64,000 nucleotides of DNA from Pseudanabaena sp. UWO311 (lineage in GTDB: Bacteria; Cyanobacteriota; Cyanobacteriia; Pseudanabaenales; Pseudanabaenaceae), in assembly GCF_006937785.1 (NCBI RefSeq), contig NZ_SJEE01000002.1, forward strand, positions 186,001 to 250,000, in the 5' to 3' direction. Under the pieces are notes generated by a model. That model was not told the DNA's origin and did no database searches. It was given only the letters and a program-made list of their open reading frames with translations. Shown here in pieces: positions 26,472-36,005 of the stretch. Both the position numbers and the translations under genes were made by a program. How positions within the stretch are numbered: position 1 is the first letter of the stretch; the number at the start of each line of letters is the position of its first letter.

Positions 26472-26900
26472 CTATATTTTGGGGCGAATACCATAGTTGC
26501 GATAGCGCCAATAATCTTGCAGGATTTGAGCATGGTCGAAACATAACTGGCTAGGTATTTCCCAAGCAGCAAAACAACCAACAGACTTAGCATCATCATC
26601 AGCCTTTGGTTCGCCCACTGCTTCAGCCATATACACCGCACTAATCGTATGGAGACGCTCATCTCGACTAGGATCTGAATAAAGCCCTAGCAGGTCGATT
26701 AACTCCACCTGTAGCCCTGTTTCTTCTTGAGCCTCTCGCCTTGCGGCATCTTCTAGTCGTTCACCATAATCGACAAATCCACCAACGATCGCCCAGCCGT
26801 GAGGCGGATTTAGTCTCTCAATTAGCACGATGGGTTGATTAGGGCGATCGCGCAGGGCAATGATGATATCAACCGTAGGAACTGGATTTCGGTATTTCAC
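26472..26900 (-). CDS. NUDIX hydrolase
   Basis: 142 residues. The Nudix box reads [24 protein letters not shown] (about residues 40-63), matching Gx5Ex7REUxEEx[13 protein letters not shown] and the [13 protein letters not shown] segment resemble ADP-ribose pyrophosphatase-like members. It probably cleaves a nucleoside diphosphate derivative; the substrate is not decided. ATG start. Confidence 0.9.
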   Translation of the reverse strand: MKYRNPVPTVDIIIALRDRPNQPIVLIERLNPPHGWAIVGGFVDYGERLEDAARREAQEETGLQVELIDLLGLYSDPSRDERLHTISAVYMAEAVGEPKADDDAKSVGCFAAWEIPSQLCFDHAQILQDYWRYRNYGIRPKI

Positions 26901-26921
26901 TTGATTTACAAAGTTATTTGA

Positions 26922-26961
26922 AAAAAGCGAGCTGTGGCGCTTCGCGCCGCCACTCGCTTTA
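26922..26961. repeat. imperfect palindrome in a divergent gap
   Basis: AAAAGCGAGCTGTGGCGC-TTC-GCGCCGCCACTCGCTTT, upstream of both the NUDIX gene and the response-regulator gene. Confidence 0.55.
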
Positions 26962-27036
26962 TAAGCAGTAAGACAGCGCTTTTCGCACTCTAGAGGGTAA
27001 TTACAGCTACAAAATGCGGCTTCACACTAAGTTATC

Positions 27037-27879
27037 ATGCAGATTCATAATCCGAGAGCTATAAGCATTATTCGGCAGGAGAGTATTTCTTTGATCCCAA
27101 TCAGCATAGAAATTGTAGAAGGTAATCCGAATCTTGCTTCTCTCTTGGGTTGGCATTTGCAGCAGATTGGCTATTCGGTATTTCAGGCGGTCAGTTGTCA
27201 GCAAGCAAAGCTTGTGTTTCAAAAGCAACAGCCTAGTTTGGTGATCTTGAGTACCGATCTGCCTGATGGGGATGGTATCGAGTTGTGTCGCTGGCTTCAT
27301 AAACAAAGAAGTTCGTTAGTATTCGTGATTTCGTCGCGCACCAATGAATCTGACATCGTGGAGGGTTTAAAATCGGGTGCAGATGACTATTTGACGAAAC
27401 CCTTTGGGATGCAAGAATTTTTGGCAAGGGTGGAGGCTTTGACCCGAAGATTACGCACATCTGCACCTCCTGCTTGTCTTGATTATGGTGTGCTGAAGAT
27501 CGATTTGGTACAACGACAGGTAAGACTCAAGGGCAATGCGATCGATTTAACTCCTCAAGAATTTAGTTTGCTCTATGTTCTCGCTCAGTCGGAGGGACTT
27601 GCCCTTAGCCGCGCTGAACTTCTGCAACGTGCTTGGCCTGACGAGATTAATAATCCGCGTACTGTCGATACTCATGTTTTATCGTTACGCAAAAAATTAG
27701 AGGTTGATCCGCAACAACCAAATTTGATTCAAACAGTCCGAAATATTGGCTATCGCTTTAATCCTGAAGCGTTAATGCGTCCGCCTTTGCGTCCTAATTC
27801 TCAAAGCTCAAATAATTCCAATAGCGATCGCCCGCCACAATTCACTGCTCCACCTAGTCGGTCATTCGCCAAATACTAA
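27037..27879 (+). CDS. OmpR-family response regulator with degenerate receiver
   Basis: 280 residues. The receiver (about 22-140) keeps Lys121 and [14 protein letters not shown]. It lacks the phospho-acceptor: LVILSTDLPDGDG has Ser72 where aspartate is expected, and the acidic pocket reads EGN instead of EDD. The winged-helix DNA-binding domain (about 155-255; LTPQEFSLLYVLAQ, TVDTHVLSLRKKLE, VRNIGYRF) is intact. The last 30 residues are Pro/Ser/Asn-rich. It therefore probably binds DNA without Asp phosphorylation. No kinase is adjacent. Confidence 0.9.
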   Translation: MQIHNPRAISIIRQESISLIPISIEIVEGNPNLASLLGWHLQQIGYSVFQAVSCQQAKLVFQKQQPSLVILSTDLPDGDGIELCRWLHKQRSSLVFVISSRTNESDIVEGLKSGADDYLTKPFGMQEFLARVEALTRRLRTSAPPACLDYGVLKIDLVQRQVRLKGNAIDLTPQEFSLLYVLAQSEGLALSRAELLQRAWPDEINNPRTVDTHVLSLRKKLEVDPQQPNLIQTVRNIGYRFNPEALMRPPLRPNSQSSNNSNSDRPPQFTAPPSRSFAKY

Positions 27880-27880
27880 A

Positions 27881-27929
27881 CCCCAAAAAGGAAAAGCGCC
27901 TACGTAGCAGGCGCTTTTCCTTTTTGGGG
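27881..27929 (+). terminator. palindromic terminator after the response regulator
   Basis: CCCCAAAAAGGAAAAGCGCCT and complement around ACGTAGC. Confidence 0.7.
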
Positions 27930-27952
27930 TGCAAGCTTTCTTTTGCGAATTA

Positions 27953-28063
27953 TAGCTAATGTCACTTGTCTTAGGACAAATCAAAACCCAAGAATGTTTG
28001 GCGGTGCTCCGCGCCGCCAAACATTCTTGGGTTTTATGTCCTAGTCCACTTGGCGACAGCTAT
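27953..28063 (+). repeat. family B palindromic element, copy B2
   Basis: TATAGCTAATGTCACTTG at the left, GGCGACAGCTATAG at the right. The central stem is AAAACCCAAGAATGTTTGGCGG with loop CTCC. The TGTTTGG part differs from B1 on both arms, keeping the pairing. Confidence 0.8.
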
Positions 28064-28122
28064 AGAATAATAAGCAATTACTTTATTCAAATTCGCAAAA
28101 ACTAAAACGTCTTTAGATATTA

Positions 28123-29625
28123 ATGAAAGTGCCACAGAAAATTATTGTTGTTGGGGCGGGAATTGGCGGTTTGACTGCGGCAGCTTTATTAGCTAAGCGC
28201 GGCTATGAAGTGATTGTTTACGATCTTGCTCTGATCGCTGGGGGTTGTGCATCGACGTTTAAGCGGCGCGGATTTACCTTTGATGTCGGTGCGACTCAGG
28301 TGGCAGGATTAGAATCTGGAGGGATTCACGATCGCATTTTTAAAGAATTAGAAATAGAACTTCCTGAAGCGACCTATTGCGATCCAGCTTGTGCGGTATT
28401 TTTGCCAAATGAGCGCGAACAGATTAATGTCTGGCGCGATCGCAATAAGTGGAAACTAGAACGCCAAAGACAATTTCCCAATAGTGAACCATTTTGGGAT
28501 TTCTTAGAAGACTTATTTTGGCGCAGTTGGCGTTTTCAAGGACGCGATCCGATTTTGCCGCCACGTAATATTTGGGATATATGGCAATTAGTTAAAGCTT
28601 TGCAAATCGATACCTTAGCAACTGTTCCTTATACTTTCTCGACGGTAGGTGATGCTTTACGCGGTTTTGGATTGGATAGTGATAAAAGATTGCGAACCTT
28701 TCTCGATTTGCAATTAAAACTCTATTCGCAGGTAAATGCAGAAGAAACTGCTTTACTCTATGCAGCCACGGCTTTAGCGGTTTCGCAAGCACCTTTAGGT
28801 TTGTTCCATCTTCAAGGCAGTATGCAAGTTTTAAGCGATCGCCTGATCGAGAGTATTGAACGTGATGGAGGGAAGGTTTTGATGCAGCATGAAGTAACTG
28901 CGATCGCGGATCAAGGTAAAAGCAAAAAGGTAAAAGTAAAAAATCTGAGGACGGGTGAGACTTTGTGGGATAGCGCGGATCATGTTGTGGCGAATGTAAC
29001 GGTGAATAATTTTGTGAAGCTATTGGGAGATAGAGCGCCCAAGGGCTACTCTAATCGAGTTGCCAATCTCAAGCCTGCTTCGGTTGCTTTTGTGGTTTAT
29101 TTGGGAGTTGATCGTGCTGCGATTCCTGACAACTGTCCGCCGCATTTGCAGTTTTTGGAATCTGGCGATAAACCTCATTCTCTATTCATTTCTGTTAGTA
29201 AGGAAGGTGATGGACGCGCTCCAGAGGGACGAGCGACGATTATTGCTTCGGAATTCACTGATGCGGCGGTTTGGTATGGCGATGAGGATTATCAGGAACT
29301 TAAAAAGAGATTTACAGAACGAGCGATCGCGCAATTAAGTAAATACTTCCATCTCAATGAGCAAACAATTATTCATGTGGAGTCTGCCACACCCCAAACT
29401 TTTGAACGATATACAGGACGAGATCGTGGCATCGTTGGTGGTGTAGGAATGCGTGTTTCTACATTTGGTCCATTCGGTTTTGCCAATCGCACTCCACTCA
29501 AAAACATCTGGCTAGTCGGCGACTCCACCCACCCAGGAGAAGGAACAGCAGGAGTCAGCTATTCAGCAATGACCGTAGTGAGGCAAATAGAGCAGCAACT
29601 AGAGAGAAAAAGGTTTCCAAGGTAA
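28123..29625 (+). CDS. crtD: carotenoid C-3',4' desaturase CrtD
   Basis: 500 residues of the CrtI/phytoene-desaturase family. The FAD-binding motif is VVGAGIGGLTAAALLAKRGYEV. RRGFTFDVGATQVAGLE and the C-terminal WLVGDSTHPGEGTAGVSYSAM are typical of the cyanobacterial CrtD group, used for myxol glycosides. CrtH/CRTISO is the main alternative but has a different N-terminal pattern (DVGASMI). The 3' end overlaps the convergent oxidase gene by 27 bases. Confidence 0.78.
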   Translation: MKVPQKIIVVGAGIGGLTAAALLAKRGYEVIVYDLALIAGGCASTFKRRGFTFDVGATQVAGLESGGIHDRIFKELEIELPEATYCDPACAVFLPNEREQINVWRDRNKWKLERQRQFPNSEPFWDFLEDLFWRSWRFQGRDPILPPRNIWDIWQLVKALQIDTLATVPYTFSTVGDALRGFGLDSDKRLRTFLDLQLKLYSQVNAEETALLYAATALAVSQAPLGLFHLQGSMQVLSDRLIESIERDGGKVLMQHEVTAIADQGKSKKVKVKNLRTGETLWDSADHVVANVTVNNFVKLLGDRAPKGYSNRVANLKPASVAFVVYLGVDRAAIPDNCPPHLQFLESGDKPHSLFISVSKEGDGRAPEGRATIIASEFTDAAVWYGDEDYQELKKRFTERAIAQLSKYFHLNEQTIIHVESATPQTFERYTGRDRGIVGGVGMRVSTFGPFGFANRTPLKNIWLVGDSTHPGEGTAGVSYSAMTVVRQIEQQLERKRFPR

Positions 29626-30681
29626 ATCACTTGCGCCAGTAAGTAGTAAATCTCTGGTAATTTGAGCAGTCACAGGAGCCATCATTACGCCATTGCGATA
29701 ATGCCCTGTCGCGATCAAAATATGCGGTTGGTCTGGGGCAAAACCTAAAATAGGGGACTGGAATCCATCGGGTCTGGGTCGATCGCCTGCCCATGTTTTT
29801 AAAACTTCAGCTTGCTTAAAAGTGGGACACCATGCGATCGCCTGTTCTAGCAATAACGAGATATTTGCCTCGCGGGGTAATTCACTGGGCTCAAATTCTA
29901 GGGTTGCGCCGAGCCAATATTGATCATTACCTAACGGCACAATATTAATGTCGGAATGATCCTCGTTTTCGGCATTAACTACAGTTTGCAAATTTAGATT
30001 GGGGATATTTAGAAGTAAGGCTTGACCGCCAACTGGTAGCAAAAGATCTTGCTCTCTATTTTTTGCACAGTTTTTTAAAAGTGAAGCAAGTAGGGCATTG
30101 CTGCCTAAGCCTGATGTAACTACGATGCGATCGCTTTTGATATCTTCTAAGCTCTTGACTGGCGCGTTCCAGTCAAACTTCACCCCATTTTGAGTTGCGG
30201 CAGTAACTAGCGCATCAACTAACTGAGTTGGATGCACTGCCCGATCGCATGGACTAAACAAGCCGTCATCAGTTAGCCATTGCGAATATTGATGAGAAAT
30301 GACATCGCGTTCAAGCCACTGCAACTCAAAGCCCTGCTCTTTACGGATTTCAATAAGCGATCGCGCTTTAATTTTTTCCTCAGGCGATCGCAATAAACTT
30401 AAAATCCCGTTGCGGTTATAGAGAATATTGCAGTTAGTTTGAGCAGTTAACTCATCAATCAAGCGATCGTACAGACTTAAACTCGCCAAACGTAACTTGA
30501 CCAAAGGACCTTTAGCTTTGGAACTAGAAGCCGCCATCAACACCCCTAGCGCCGAACCAGTTGCCACCATCGCAGGTCGAGGATTTGATTCAAGTACCGT
30601 CACCTTTAGCTCAGCTTTACTTAATTCATAGGCAAGCATTGCCCCAATTACACCGCAGCCAATGATCGTGACAGTTCTCAT
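29599..30681 (-). CDS. FAD-dependent DAO-type oxidoreductase (ThiO-like)
   Basis: 360 residues from the ATG at 30681; the longer frame adds 13 unconvincing residues. N-terminal FAD motif VTIIGCGVIGAMLAYELSK and C-terminal GHYRNGVMMAPVTAQI are those of glycine oxidase ThiO and related DAO enzymes. ThiO would supply dehydroglycine for thiamine; in cyanobacteria it is often fused to ThiG, which is absent here, so the substrate stays open. Its end overlaps crtD by 27 bases, tail to tail. Confidence 0.8.
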   Translation of the reverse strand: MRTVTIIGCGVIGAMLAYELSKAELKVTVLESNPRPAMVATGSALGVLMAASSSKAKGPLVKLRLASLSLYDRLIDELTAQTNCNILYNRNGILSLLRSPEEKIKARSLIEIRKEQGFELQWLERDVISHQYSQWLTDDGLFSPCDRAVHPTQLVDALVTAATQNGVKFDWNAPVKSLEDIKSDRIVVTSGLGSNALLASLLKNCAKNREQDLLLPVGGQALLLNIPNLNLQTVVNAENEDHSDINIVPLGNDQYWLGATLEFEPSELPREANISLLLEQAIAWCPTFKQAEVLKTWAGDRPRPDGFQSPILGFAPDQPHILIATGHYRNGVMMAPVTAQITRDLLLTGASDLPWKPFSL

Positions 30682-30693
30682 AAATATTTCAAT

Positions 30694-30730
30694 AGAGTAG
30701 AAAAGAATGCTCCGCAGCATTCTCTACTCT
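30694..30730. repeat. imperfect palindrome upstream of the DAO gene
   Basis: AGAGTAG...CTACTCT with inner AGAATGC/GCATTCT. Confidence 0.5.
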
Positions 30731-30759
30731 AAGATCTAATTGGGGACTAACAGTAAAAT

Positions 30760-30809
30760 AAAGAATCAGTTTTTTGCGGCGAGGCGTTGTCGCAAAAAAC
30801 TGATTCTTT
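30760..30809. repeat. long palindrome between divergent genes
   Basis: AAAGAATCAGTTTTTTGCGGC and complement around GAGGCGTTG; upstream of both flanking genes. Confidence 0.7.
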
Positions 30810-30908
30810 AATGATTAAAGTCAATGCTAAACTTTTGGAATAAGAACAAATCCTGTAGCTTTGGCAGTCAAAAAACTCCTAACTCTGCAAAATCTCTACA
30901 TTAAAGCC

Positions 30909-31337
30909 GTGATTACGCTAAATCTGCTGCATCCTATCGAATCGATACCAATCCAAACATGGAAATTTAACTCTGAGCCTGTAATTAGGATAGGGCGATC
31001 GGGCGATAATGACGTGATTCTCTATAGTTCTGTTGTTTCTCGCTACCATGCTGAGCTTCATCGTCACTCTCAGTATTGGGAAATTGTCAATATCGGGGCA
31101 AACGGTACGTACATTAATGATCAGCAAATAGATAGTGAGCGCGTGCATAATGGGATGATTATTCGCCTTGCTACAGCTGGTCCCAAATTACAAATTTTAC
31201 TAGATGGGTCTGAAGCGATCACTCCTTCCCTTCGTGACATTGTTCCTGCTAAACCCACATCACCAGATAATCTCACTTCATCAACTGCTCCAACTCTGCC
31301 AACCGATGATCGCCCTACTGTCAAGTCGCAAAAGTAA
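30909..31337 (+). CDS. FHA-domain protein
   Basis: 142 residues from a GTG start that opens directly into the domain (ITLNLLHPIESIPIQ). A TTG at 30861 would add 16 residues. FHA signatures: IRIGRSGDNDVIL, SVVSRYHAEL and GANGTYIN (about 30-85). The tail is Pro/Thr/Ser-rich. FHA domains bind phosphothreonine peptides; the partner kinase is not in the window. Role unknown. Confidence 0.82.
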   Translation: MITLNLLHPIESIPIQTWKFNSEPVIRIGRSGDNDVILYSSVVSRYHAELHRHSQYWEIVNIGANGTYINDQQIDSERVHNGMIIRLATAGPKLQILLDGSEAITPSLRDIVPAKPTSPDNLTSSTAPTLPTDDRPTVKSQK

Positions 31338-31361
31338 TTTGATTTGTTATGGCGCTAAACA

Positions 31362-31400
31362 GGTAAGGATAGTCAGCGCGAAGCGCCGCCTATCCTTACC
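31362..31400 (+). terminator. palindromic terminator after the FHA gene
   Basis: GGTAAGGATAG...CTATCCTTACC with core GCGCGAAGCGC. Confidence 0.6.
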
Positions 31401-31509
31401 GTATAAATCCTTTTCTTATTAGGACTACCTAATTTATAGCTTTTTGAAATATGCGATCGCCAATATCGTATTATCATAGACTTGGCATAATTTGGCACTC
31501 GCTTACAGT

Positions 31510-31532
31510 TTTGCCAAAAGTTGGCAAAAGTC
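31510..31532. promoter_or_regulatory. inverted repeat upstream of tig, possible operator
   Basis: TTTTGCCAA-AAG-TTGGCAAAAG is a compact palindrome about 70 bases before tig, and TTGGCA occurs twice more just upstream. The binding protein is unknown. Confidence 0.35.
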
Positions 31533-31598
31533 CAAAAAATGTTTTTTGATTTCTAGATATATTCAATCTAGGCATACTTAATCTAGGCATATTTAATA

Positions 31599-33008
31599 AT
31601 GAAGGTCACTCTAGAGAAGCTTCCCGCTAGTCAAATTGGTTTTGACATTCAAGTAGAAGGAGCAAAGTCTCAAGCAATATACGATCGCATCGTCAAAGAC
31701 TTGACGCGCACGATGCAAGTCCCAGGGTTTCGCAAAGGCAAAGCGCCCACTCAGCTTGTATTGAGACAAGTTGGCAGTCAGCGGCTCAAAGCCAATGTCC
31801 TTGAAGAGTTGCTAGAAAAAACCTTAAACGAAGCCCTTGCTGAGAATAAAGAAGTTAAAGATAAAGCTCTGGGCGGCTTTCAACTAATTACCGATATTGA
31901 AACTCTTGTCCAAACCTTCACCCCAGGCCAAGAAGTAACCTTTAAAGCTGCGATCGACGTGGAGCCAGAAGTAACTCTTACGAAATATCAAGGCTTCACG
32001 GTCAAAGCTGAAGAAATTAAGCCCGATCTCACCGAAGTTGATCGCACCTTAAACGATTTTCAAGTCCGCAAGGCTACTATTGTGCCCATCGAAGATCGTG
32101 GAATCGAACTAAACGATGTTGTCACCGTCGATCTCAAAGTCCTCGATCGCGCCACTGGCGAAGAATTGCCAGATGCTGGCGAAGAAGATTTTCAGTTAGA
32201 TGTTGATGAAAAGGCATTTATCCCTGAAGTCGTTAAAGCAATCATCGGTGCAGCGATCGATGATGTCGTTGAAGTTGAGTCAATTTTCCCCGAAGAATAT
32301 TACCCTGAAGAATATGTCGGTAAAGAAATCAAGTATGTAGTCACAATCAAATCAATCAAAGGTCGTGAGCTTCCTGCCCTTGATGACGAGTTTGCTCAGT
32401 CAATCAGCGACAAACAAACGATCGCCGAATTGCGCGAACTTCTAGAAAAGCGGGTAATCGACGAAGCAGAATCGAAAACTCTAGCTAACAAAGAACGTGC
32501 CGTCCTTGATGCACTAACTGCCGAACTTGATGTTGATTTACCTGCAACTCTTTTGCAGCAAGAACTAGACTTTTTGGTAAGACAACAAGCTAATTATTTG
32601 CAAGAGCGCATCGATCCTGCGATGGCAAAGCAACTATTTACCAAGGAATTGGTCGAAGAAATGCGCCGTCTCAATCAGCCAGAGGCGGTTAACCGTCTCA
32701 GACGCAAAGTTGCCCTTGATAAAATCGCTGCGGAAGAAAAACTTTCTGTCGATGAAGCCGAACTCAAGGAGAGAGTTGCCAACACCTTGGAAATGCTCAA
32801 AGATCCCAATATCGATCCTGCTAGATTAGCTGGCTTGATTCGTGAGGAAATGCTGACTGAAATCGCAGTGGCATGGTTGATTGAGCATTCTGAAATCGAA
32901 TTAGTCGAGCAAGGCTCGCTCCAGCCAGAGCCAGAGGCTCTCGAAAGCATCTCACCAGAAGCTGATGCAGACGTTGTAACTGTTGATGCAACATCTGAAG
33001 AAGCTTAA
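31599..33008 (+). CDS. tig: trigger factor
   Basis: 469 residues. N-terminal ribosome-binding domain with the GFRKGKAP signature (about 42-50), FKBP-like peptidyl-prolyl isomerase domain (about 160-250), and a helical C-terminal chaperone domain. The tail is acidic. It is a ribosome-associated chaperone for nascent chains. Gene order tig-clpP-clpX is the common bacterial one. Confidence 0.96.
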   Translation: MKVTLEKLPASQIGFDIQVEGAKSQAIYDRIVKDLTRTMQVPGFRKGKAPTQLVLRQVGSQRLKANVLEELLEKTLNEALAENKEVKDKALGGFQLITDIETLVQTFTPGQEVTFKAAIDVEPEVTLTKYQGFTVKAEEIKPDLTEVDRTLNDFQVRKATIVPIEDRGIELNDVVTVDLKVLDRATGEELPDAGEEDFQLDVDEKAFIPEVVKAIIGAAIDDVVEVESIFPEEYYPEEYVGKEIKYVVTIKSIKGRELPALDDEFAQSISDKQTIAELRELLEKRVIDEAESKTLANKERAVLDALTAELDVDLPATLLQQELDFLVRQQANYLQERIDPAMAKQLFTKELVEEMRRLNQPEAVNRLRRKVALDKIAAEEKLSVDEAELKERVANTLEMLKDPNIDPARLAGLIREEMLTEIAVAWLIEHSEIELVEQGSLQPEPEALESISPEADADVVTVDATSEEA

Positions 33009-33052
33009 TTAAAAGAGAGAGGAGTGCAAAGCACACCTCTCTCTTTTAAATT
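33007..33052 (+). terminator. tig terminator
   Basis: AATTAAAAGAGAGAGG-AGTGCAAAGCACA-CCTCTCTCTTTTAAATT; overlaps the stop codon. Confidence 0.75.
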
Positions 33053-33172
33053 GCGTAAGATAGTATAGCTATACCAATACTATTTTTGAGGCATAATGGC
33101 TTTTAAGTTGGTATGGTAAAACTTAAGCTTTGCCACTCAAGCTTTGCTTAAGATAACTCATCAAAAATTACG

Positions 33173-33856
33173 GTGAATTCAAAACGCATGTACCCTTTAT
33201 CTAGTCAATTAGCATCAAACAACTTTGCGATCGCGACCCAAAATCAGGTTGTGCCGATGGTAGTCGAGCAATCAGGTAAAGGCGAAAGAGCATTTGATAT
33301 TTTCTCACGCTTACTGCGTGAGCGGATTGTGTTCTTGGGTTCGCAAGTAGATGACACCACATCGAACTTAATCATGTCCCAGCTTTTGTTTTTAGAAGCT
33401 GAAGATCCTGAAAAGGATATTTACCTCTATATCAACTCTCCTGGTGGCTCAGTCTACGCAGGCATGGCGATCCTCGACACCATGAACCACGTCCGCCCCG
33501 ATGTTTGCACGATCTGCATGGGACTGGCGGCAAGTATGGGTGCGTTTTTGCTAGCGGCTGGCGCTAAAGGCAAGCGGATGTCTTTGCCAAATGCGCGAAT
33601 CATGATTCACCAACCTCTTGGTGGCGCTCAAGGTCAGGCAGTTGATATCGAGATCCAAGCGCGGGAAATCTTGTACATTAAGCGATCGCTTAACGAGATG
33701 TTAGCTGCCAACACAGGTAAGCCTCTCGAACAGATCGAGCAAGATACCGAGCGTGATTTCTTTATGTCACCTGCGGAAGCTCAACAATATGGTTTAATCG
33801 ATCAAGTTTTAACCAATTCCAAAAGCCTCCAGCCATCTGCCCTATCCCTAGTCTAG
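33173..33856 (+). CDS. clpP: ATP-dependent Clp protease proteolytic subunit
   Basis: 227 residues from a GTG. An ATG at 33188 and a later one at 33257 are alternatives, and the first 28 residues look like a variable pro-segment. Catalytic Ser121 lies in [11 protein letters not shown] and His146 in MIHQPLGG. It forms the tetradecameric peptidase that works with ClpX, encoded 17 bases downstream. Confidence 0.95.
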   Translation: MNSKRMYPLSSQLASNNFAIATQNQVVPMVVEQSGKGERAFDIFSRLLRERIVFLGSQVDDTTSNLIMSQLLFLEAEDPEKDIYLYINSPGGSVYAGMAILDTMNHVRPDVCTICMGLAASMGAFLLAAGAKGKRMSLPNARIMIHQPLGGAQGQAVDIEIQAREILYIKRSLNEMLAANTGKPLEQIEQDTERDFFMSPAEAQQYGLIDQVLTNSKSLQPSALSLV

Positions 33857-33873
33857 CCACAGCGAGATAGCTT

Positions 33874-35211
33874 ATGCCCAGTAAATATGACTCTCATCTA
33901 AAATGTTCCTTCTGTGGTAAATCGCAGGAGCAGGTACGCAAGCTAATTGCTGGACCAGGGGTATACATTTGTGATGAGTGTGTGGATTTATGTAATGAAA
34001 TCCTCGATGAGGAGCTGTTTAATAGCGCTCCACCTCAAGCTACCCAGCGCAAAGAACCAGCCAATGAAAAGCGGAAAACCAAAACTGCGGCGAATCTTAA
34101 TCTCAGTCAGATCCCTAAGCCTCGTGATATCAAGCGTTATCTCGATGAAAATGTAGTTGGTCAGGACGAAGCTAAAAAAGTTTTGTCGGTTGCGGTTTAT
34201 AACCACTACAAGCGCCTGAGTTTTATCGAATCGACGGCAAAAGGCCAAAATGAAGACGGAATTGAACTTCAGAAGTCGAACATTTTGCTGATTGGTCCCA
34301 CAGGTTGCGGTAAGACACTCCTAGCCCAAACTCTAGCAGAAATGCTAGATGTTCCTTTTGCAGTTGCCGATGCAACGACACTTACCGAAGCTGGCTATGT
34401 CGGTGAAGATGTAGAGAATATTTTACTGAGGCTGTTACAGGTTGCTGATCTTGATGTCGAAGAGGCTCAGCGTGGCATTATTTACATCGATGAAATCGAT
34501 AAAATTGCTCGTAAGGGTGAAAACACCTCGATTACCCGCGATGTATCGGGCGAAGGTGTCCAACAAGCATTATTGAAAATGTTAGAGGGCACGATCGCTA
34601 ACGTACCTCCTCAAGGTGGTCGCAAGCATCCTTACCAAGACTGCATCCAGATTGACACCAAAAATATCTTGTTTATCTGCGGCGGCGCTTTCGGTGGCAT
34701 GGAGAAACTGATCGAGCAACGCATCGGTAAAAAATCCATGGGATTTGTGCAGCAAGGTGAGTCGATTCCCCGTGAAAAGCGCACTGCTGAAATCCTCAAG
34801 AATGTGCAGCCTGATGATCTTGTTAAGTTCGGGATGATACCTGAGTTTATTGGTCGTGTGCCCGTTACGGCTGTACTCGATCCTTTAGATGAAAAAGCGC
34901 TGATGGCGATCTTGACTGAGCCTCGTAGTGCGTTGATCAAGCAGTATCAAAAGCTCTTGAAAATGGATAATGTCCAGCTTGAGTTTCAGCCTGATGCGGT
35001 ACAGGCGATCGCAAAAGAAGCCTATCGACGCAAAACAGGAGCGAGAGCTTTGCGCGGTATTGTCGAGCAGTTGATGCTGGATATGATGTACGAGTTGCCT
35101 TCGCGCAAGGATGTAACTAAGTGTTCGATAACTCTCGATATGGTGGAGAAATTATCCACGGCAGAGATTTTGCAGCATCCTGCATCAATGCCAAAACCTG
35201 AATCAGCATAA
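33874..35211 (+). CDS. clpX: ATP-dependent Clp protease ATPase subunit ClpX
   Basis: 445 residues. N-terminal zinc finger with Cys11, Cys14, Cys33 and Cys36; AAA+ Walker [13 protein letters not shown], Walker [12 protein letters not shown], and sensor 2 GARALR. It unfolds substrates and feeds ClpP. Starts 17 bases after clpP, so the two are co-transcribed. Normal length. Confidence 0.97.
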   Translation: MPSKYDSHLKCSFCGKSQEQVRKLIAGPGVYICDECVDLCNEILDEELFNSAPPQATQRKEPANEKRKTKTAANLNLSQIPKPRDIKRYLDENVVGQDEAKKVLSVAVYNHYKRLSFIESTAKGQNEDGIELQKSNILLIGPTGCGKTLLAQTLAEMLDVPFAVADATTLTEAGYVGEDVENILLRLLQVADLDVEEAQRGIIYIDEIDKIARKGENTSITRDVSGEGVQQALLKMLEGTIANVPPQGGRKHPYQDCIQIDTKNILFICGGAFGGMEKLIEQRIGKKSMGFVQQGESIPREKRTAEILKNVQPDDLVKFGMIPEFIGRVPVTAVLDPLDEKALMAILTEPRSALIKQYQKLLKMDNVQLEFQPDAVQAIAKEAYRRKTGARALRGIVEQLMLDMMYELPSRKDVTKCSITLDMVEKLSTAEILQHPASMPKPESA

Positions 35212-35254
35212 AAAAAAGACTCGCAAAGCGAGTCTTTTTTTATACTGATTCAGG
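35197..35254. terminator. 58-bp palindrome covering both stop codons of clpX and the Uma2 gene
   Basis: CCTGAATCAG-TATAAAAAAAGACTCGC-like arms meet at AAA. Outer CCTGAATCAG/CTGATTCAGG lies inside the coding ends of both genes. It serves convergent termination and constrains both C-termini. Confidence 0.75.
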
Positions 35255-35945
35255 CTTTCTGTAATTGAGTTAATATCCATAAAGTTACTTGACCATGATT
35301 GTTTTCTCTCGACAAGCGCAGAGCTTCTTCTAAAAGAGCAATCTCTAAACCTGTAATTATTTGCGATCGCGTAATCCTGTAACTACCTCTAGCACTCTCT
35401 GAATCAGCGATCGCAAAGGCTAAAATCTCAGCACTTTTTACATTGATTACCCAATATTCTTTTACGCCCAAATCTTCATACATCAAGCGTTTTTTACCAA
35501 TATCATCAGACCAAGAACTATTGGCAATCTCGATCACTAAATCAGGTGCAGGATAAACATCCAGATCGACAATGCCAGTCCCCCAAGGAATTAACTGAGC
35601 GCGGTCGCCAACGTAATATGAAATATCAGGCTGGACTTCTTTGCTCCCAACCTTACGATATGAGCAATTATCTTTACCTCTTATGATTAATCCATTAACA
35701 GCAATGAATAAACCTATTGCCATCACAATTAATAGATGATCGTCAGAATGGTCTGAGCCAGTGGACATAGGTTCAACTCGCGCTTCTCCATTGAAGTAAT
35801 AAAACTTGTATTTTTGATATTTTGGATCGTCAGCAACTTGGATAAATTGCTCCCAAGAAAACTTTACCCAAGTATTTAGGTTCTGCTCAATTATGTTGTC
35901 AGATGGATGATCAGCAATTTTATCGATGCTTAACACAGCAACCAT
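35250..35945 (-). CDS. Uma2 family (DUF820) PD-(D/E)XK endonuclease-like protein
   Basis: 231 residues from the ATG at 35945, chosen because GGAGGT lies six bases upstream (35952-35957); the TTG at 35966 has none. Core motif QPDISYYVGD ... APDLVIEIANSSWSDDIGKKRLMYEDLGVKEYWV matches Uma2. This family is highly expanded in cyanobacteria; its biological role is not established. Confidence 0.88.
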   Translation of the reverse strand: MVAVLSIDKIADHPSDNIIEQNLNTWVKFSWEQFIQVADDPKYQKYKFYYFNGEARVEPMSTGSDHSDDHLLIVMAIGLFIAVNGLIIRGKDNCSYRKVGSKEVQPDISYYVGDRAQLIPWGTGIVDLDVYPAPDLVIEIANSSWSDDIGKKRLMYEDLGVKEYWVINVKSAEILAFAIADSESARGSYRITRSQIITGLEIALLEEALRLSRENNHGQVTLWILTQLQKA

Positions 35946-36005
35946 ATCTACACCTCCATTAGCCAAATATTTAGGATTGTCGGGCTTTACACGATACTAC
36001 TTATC

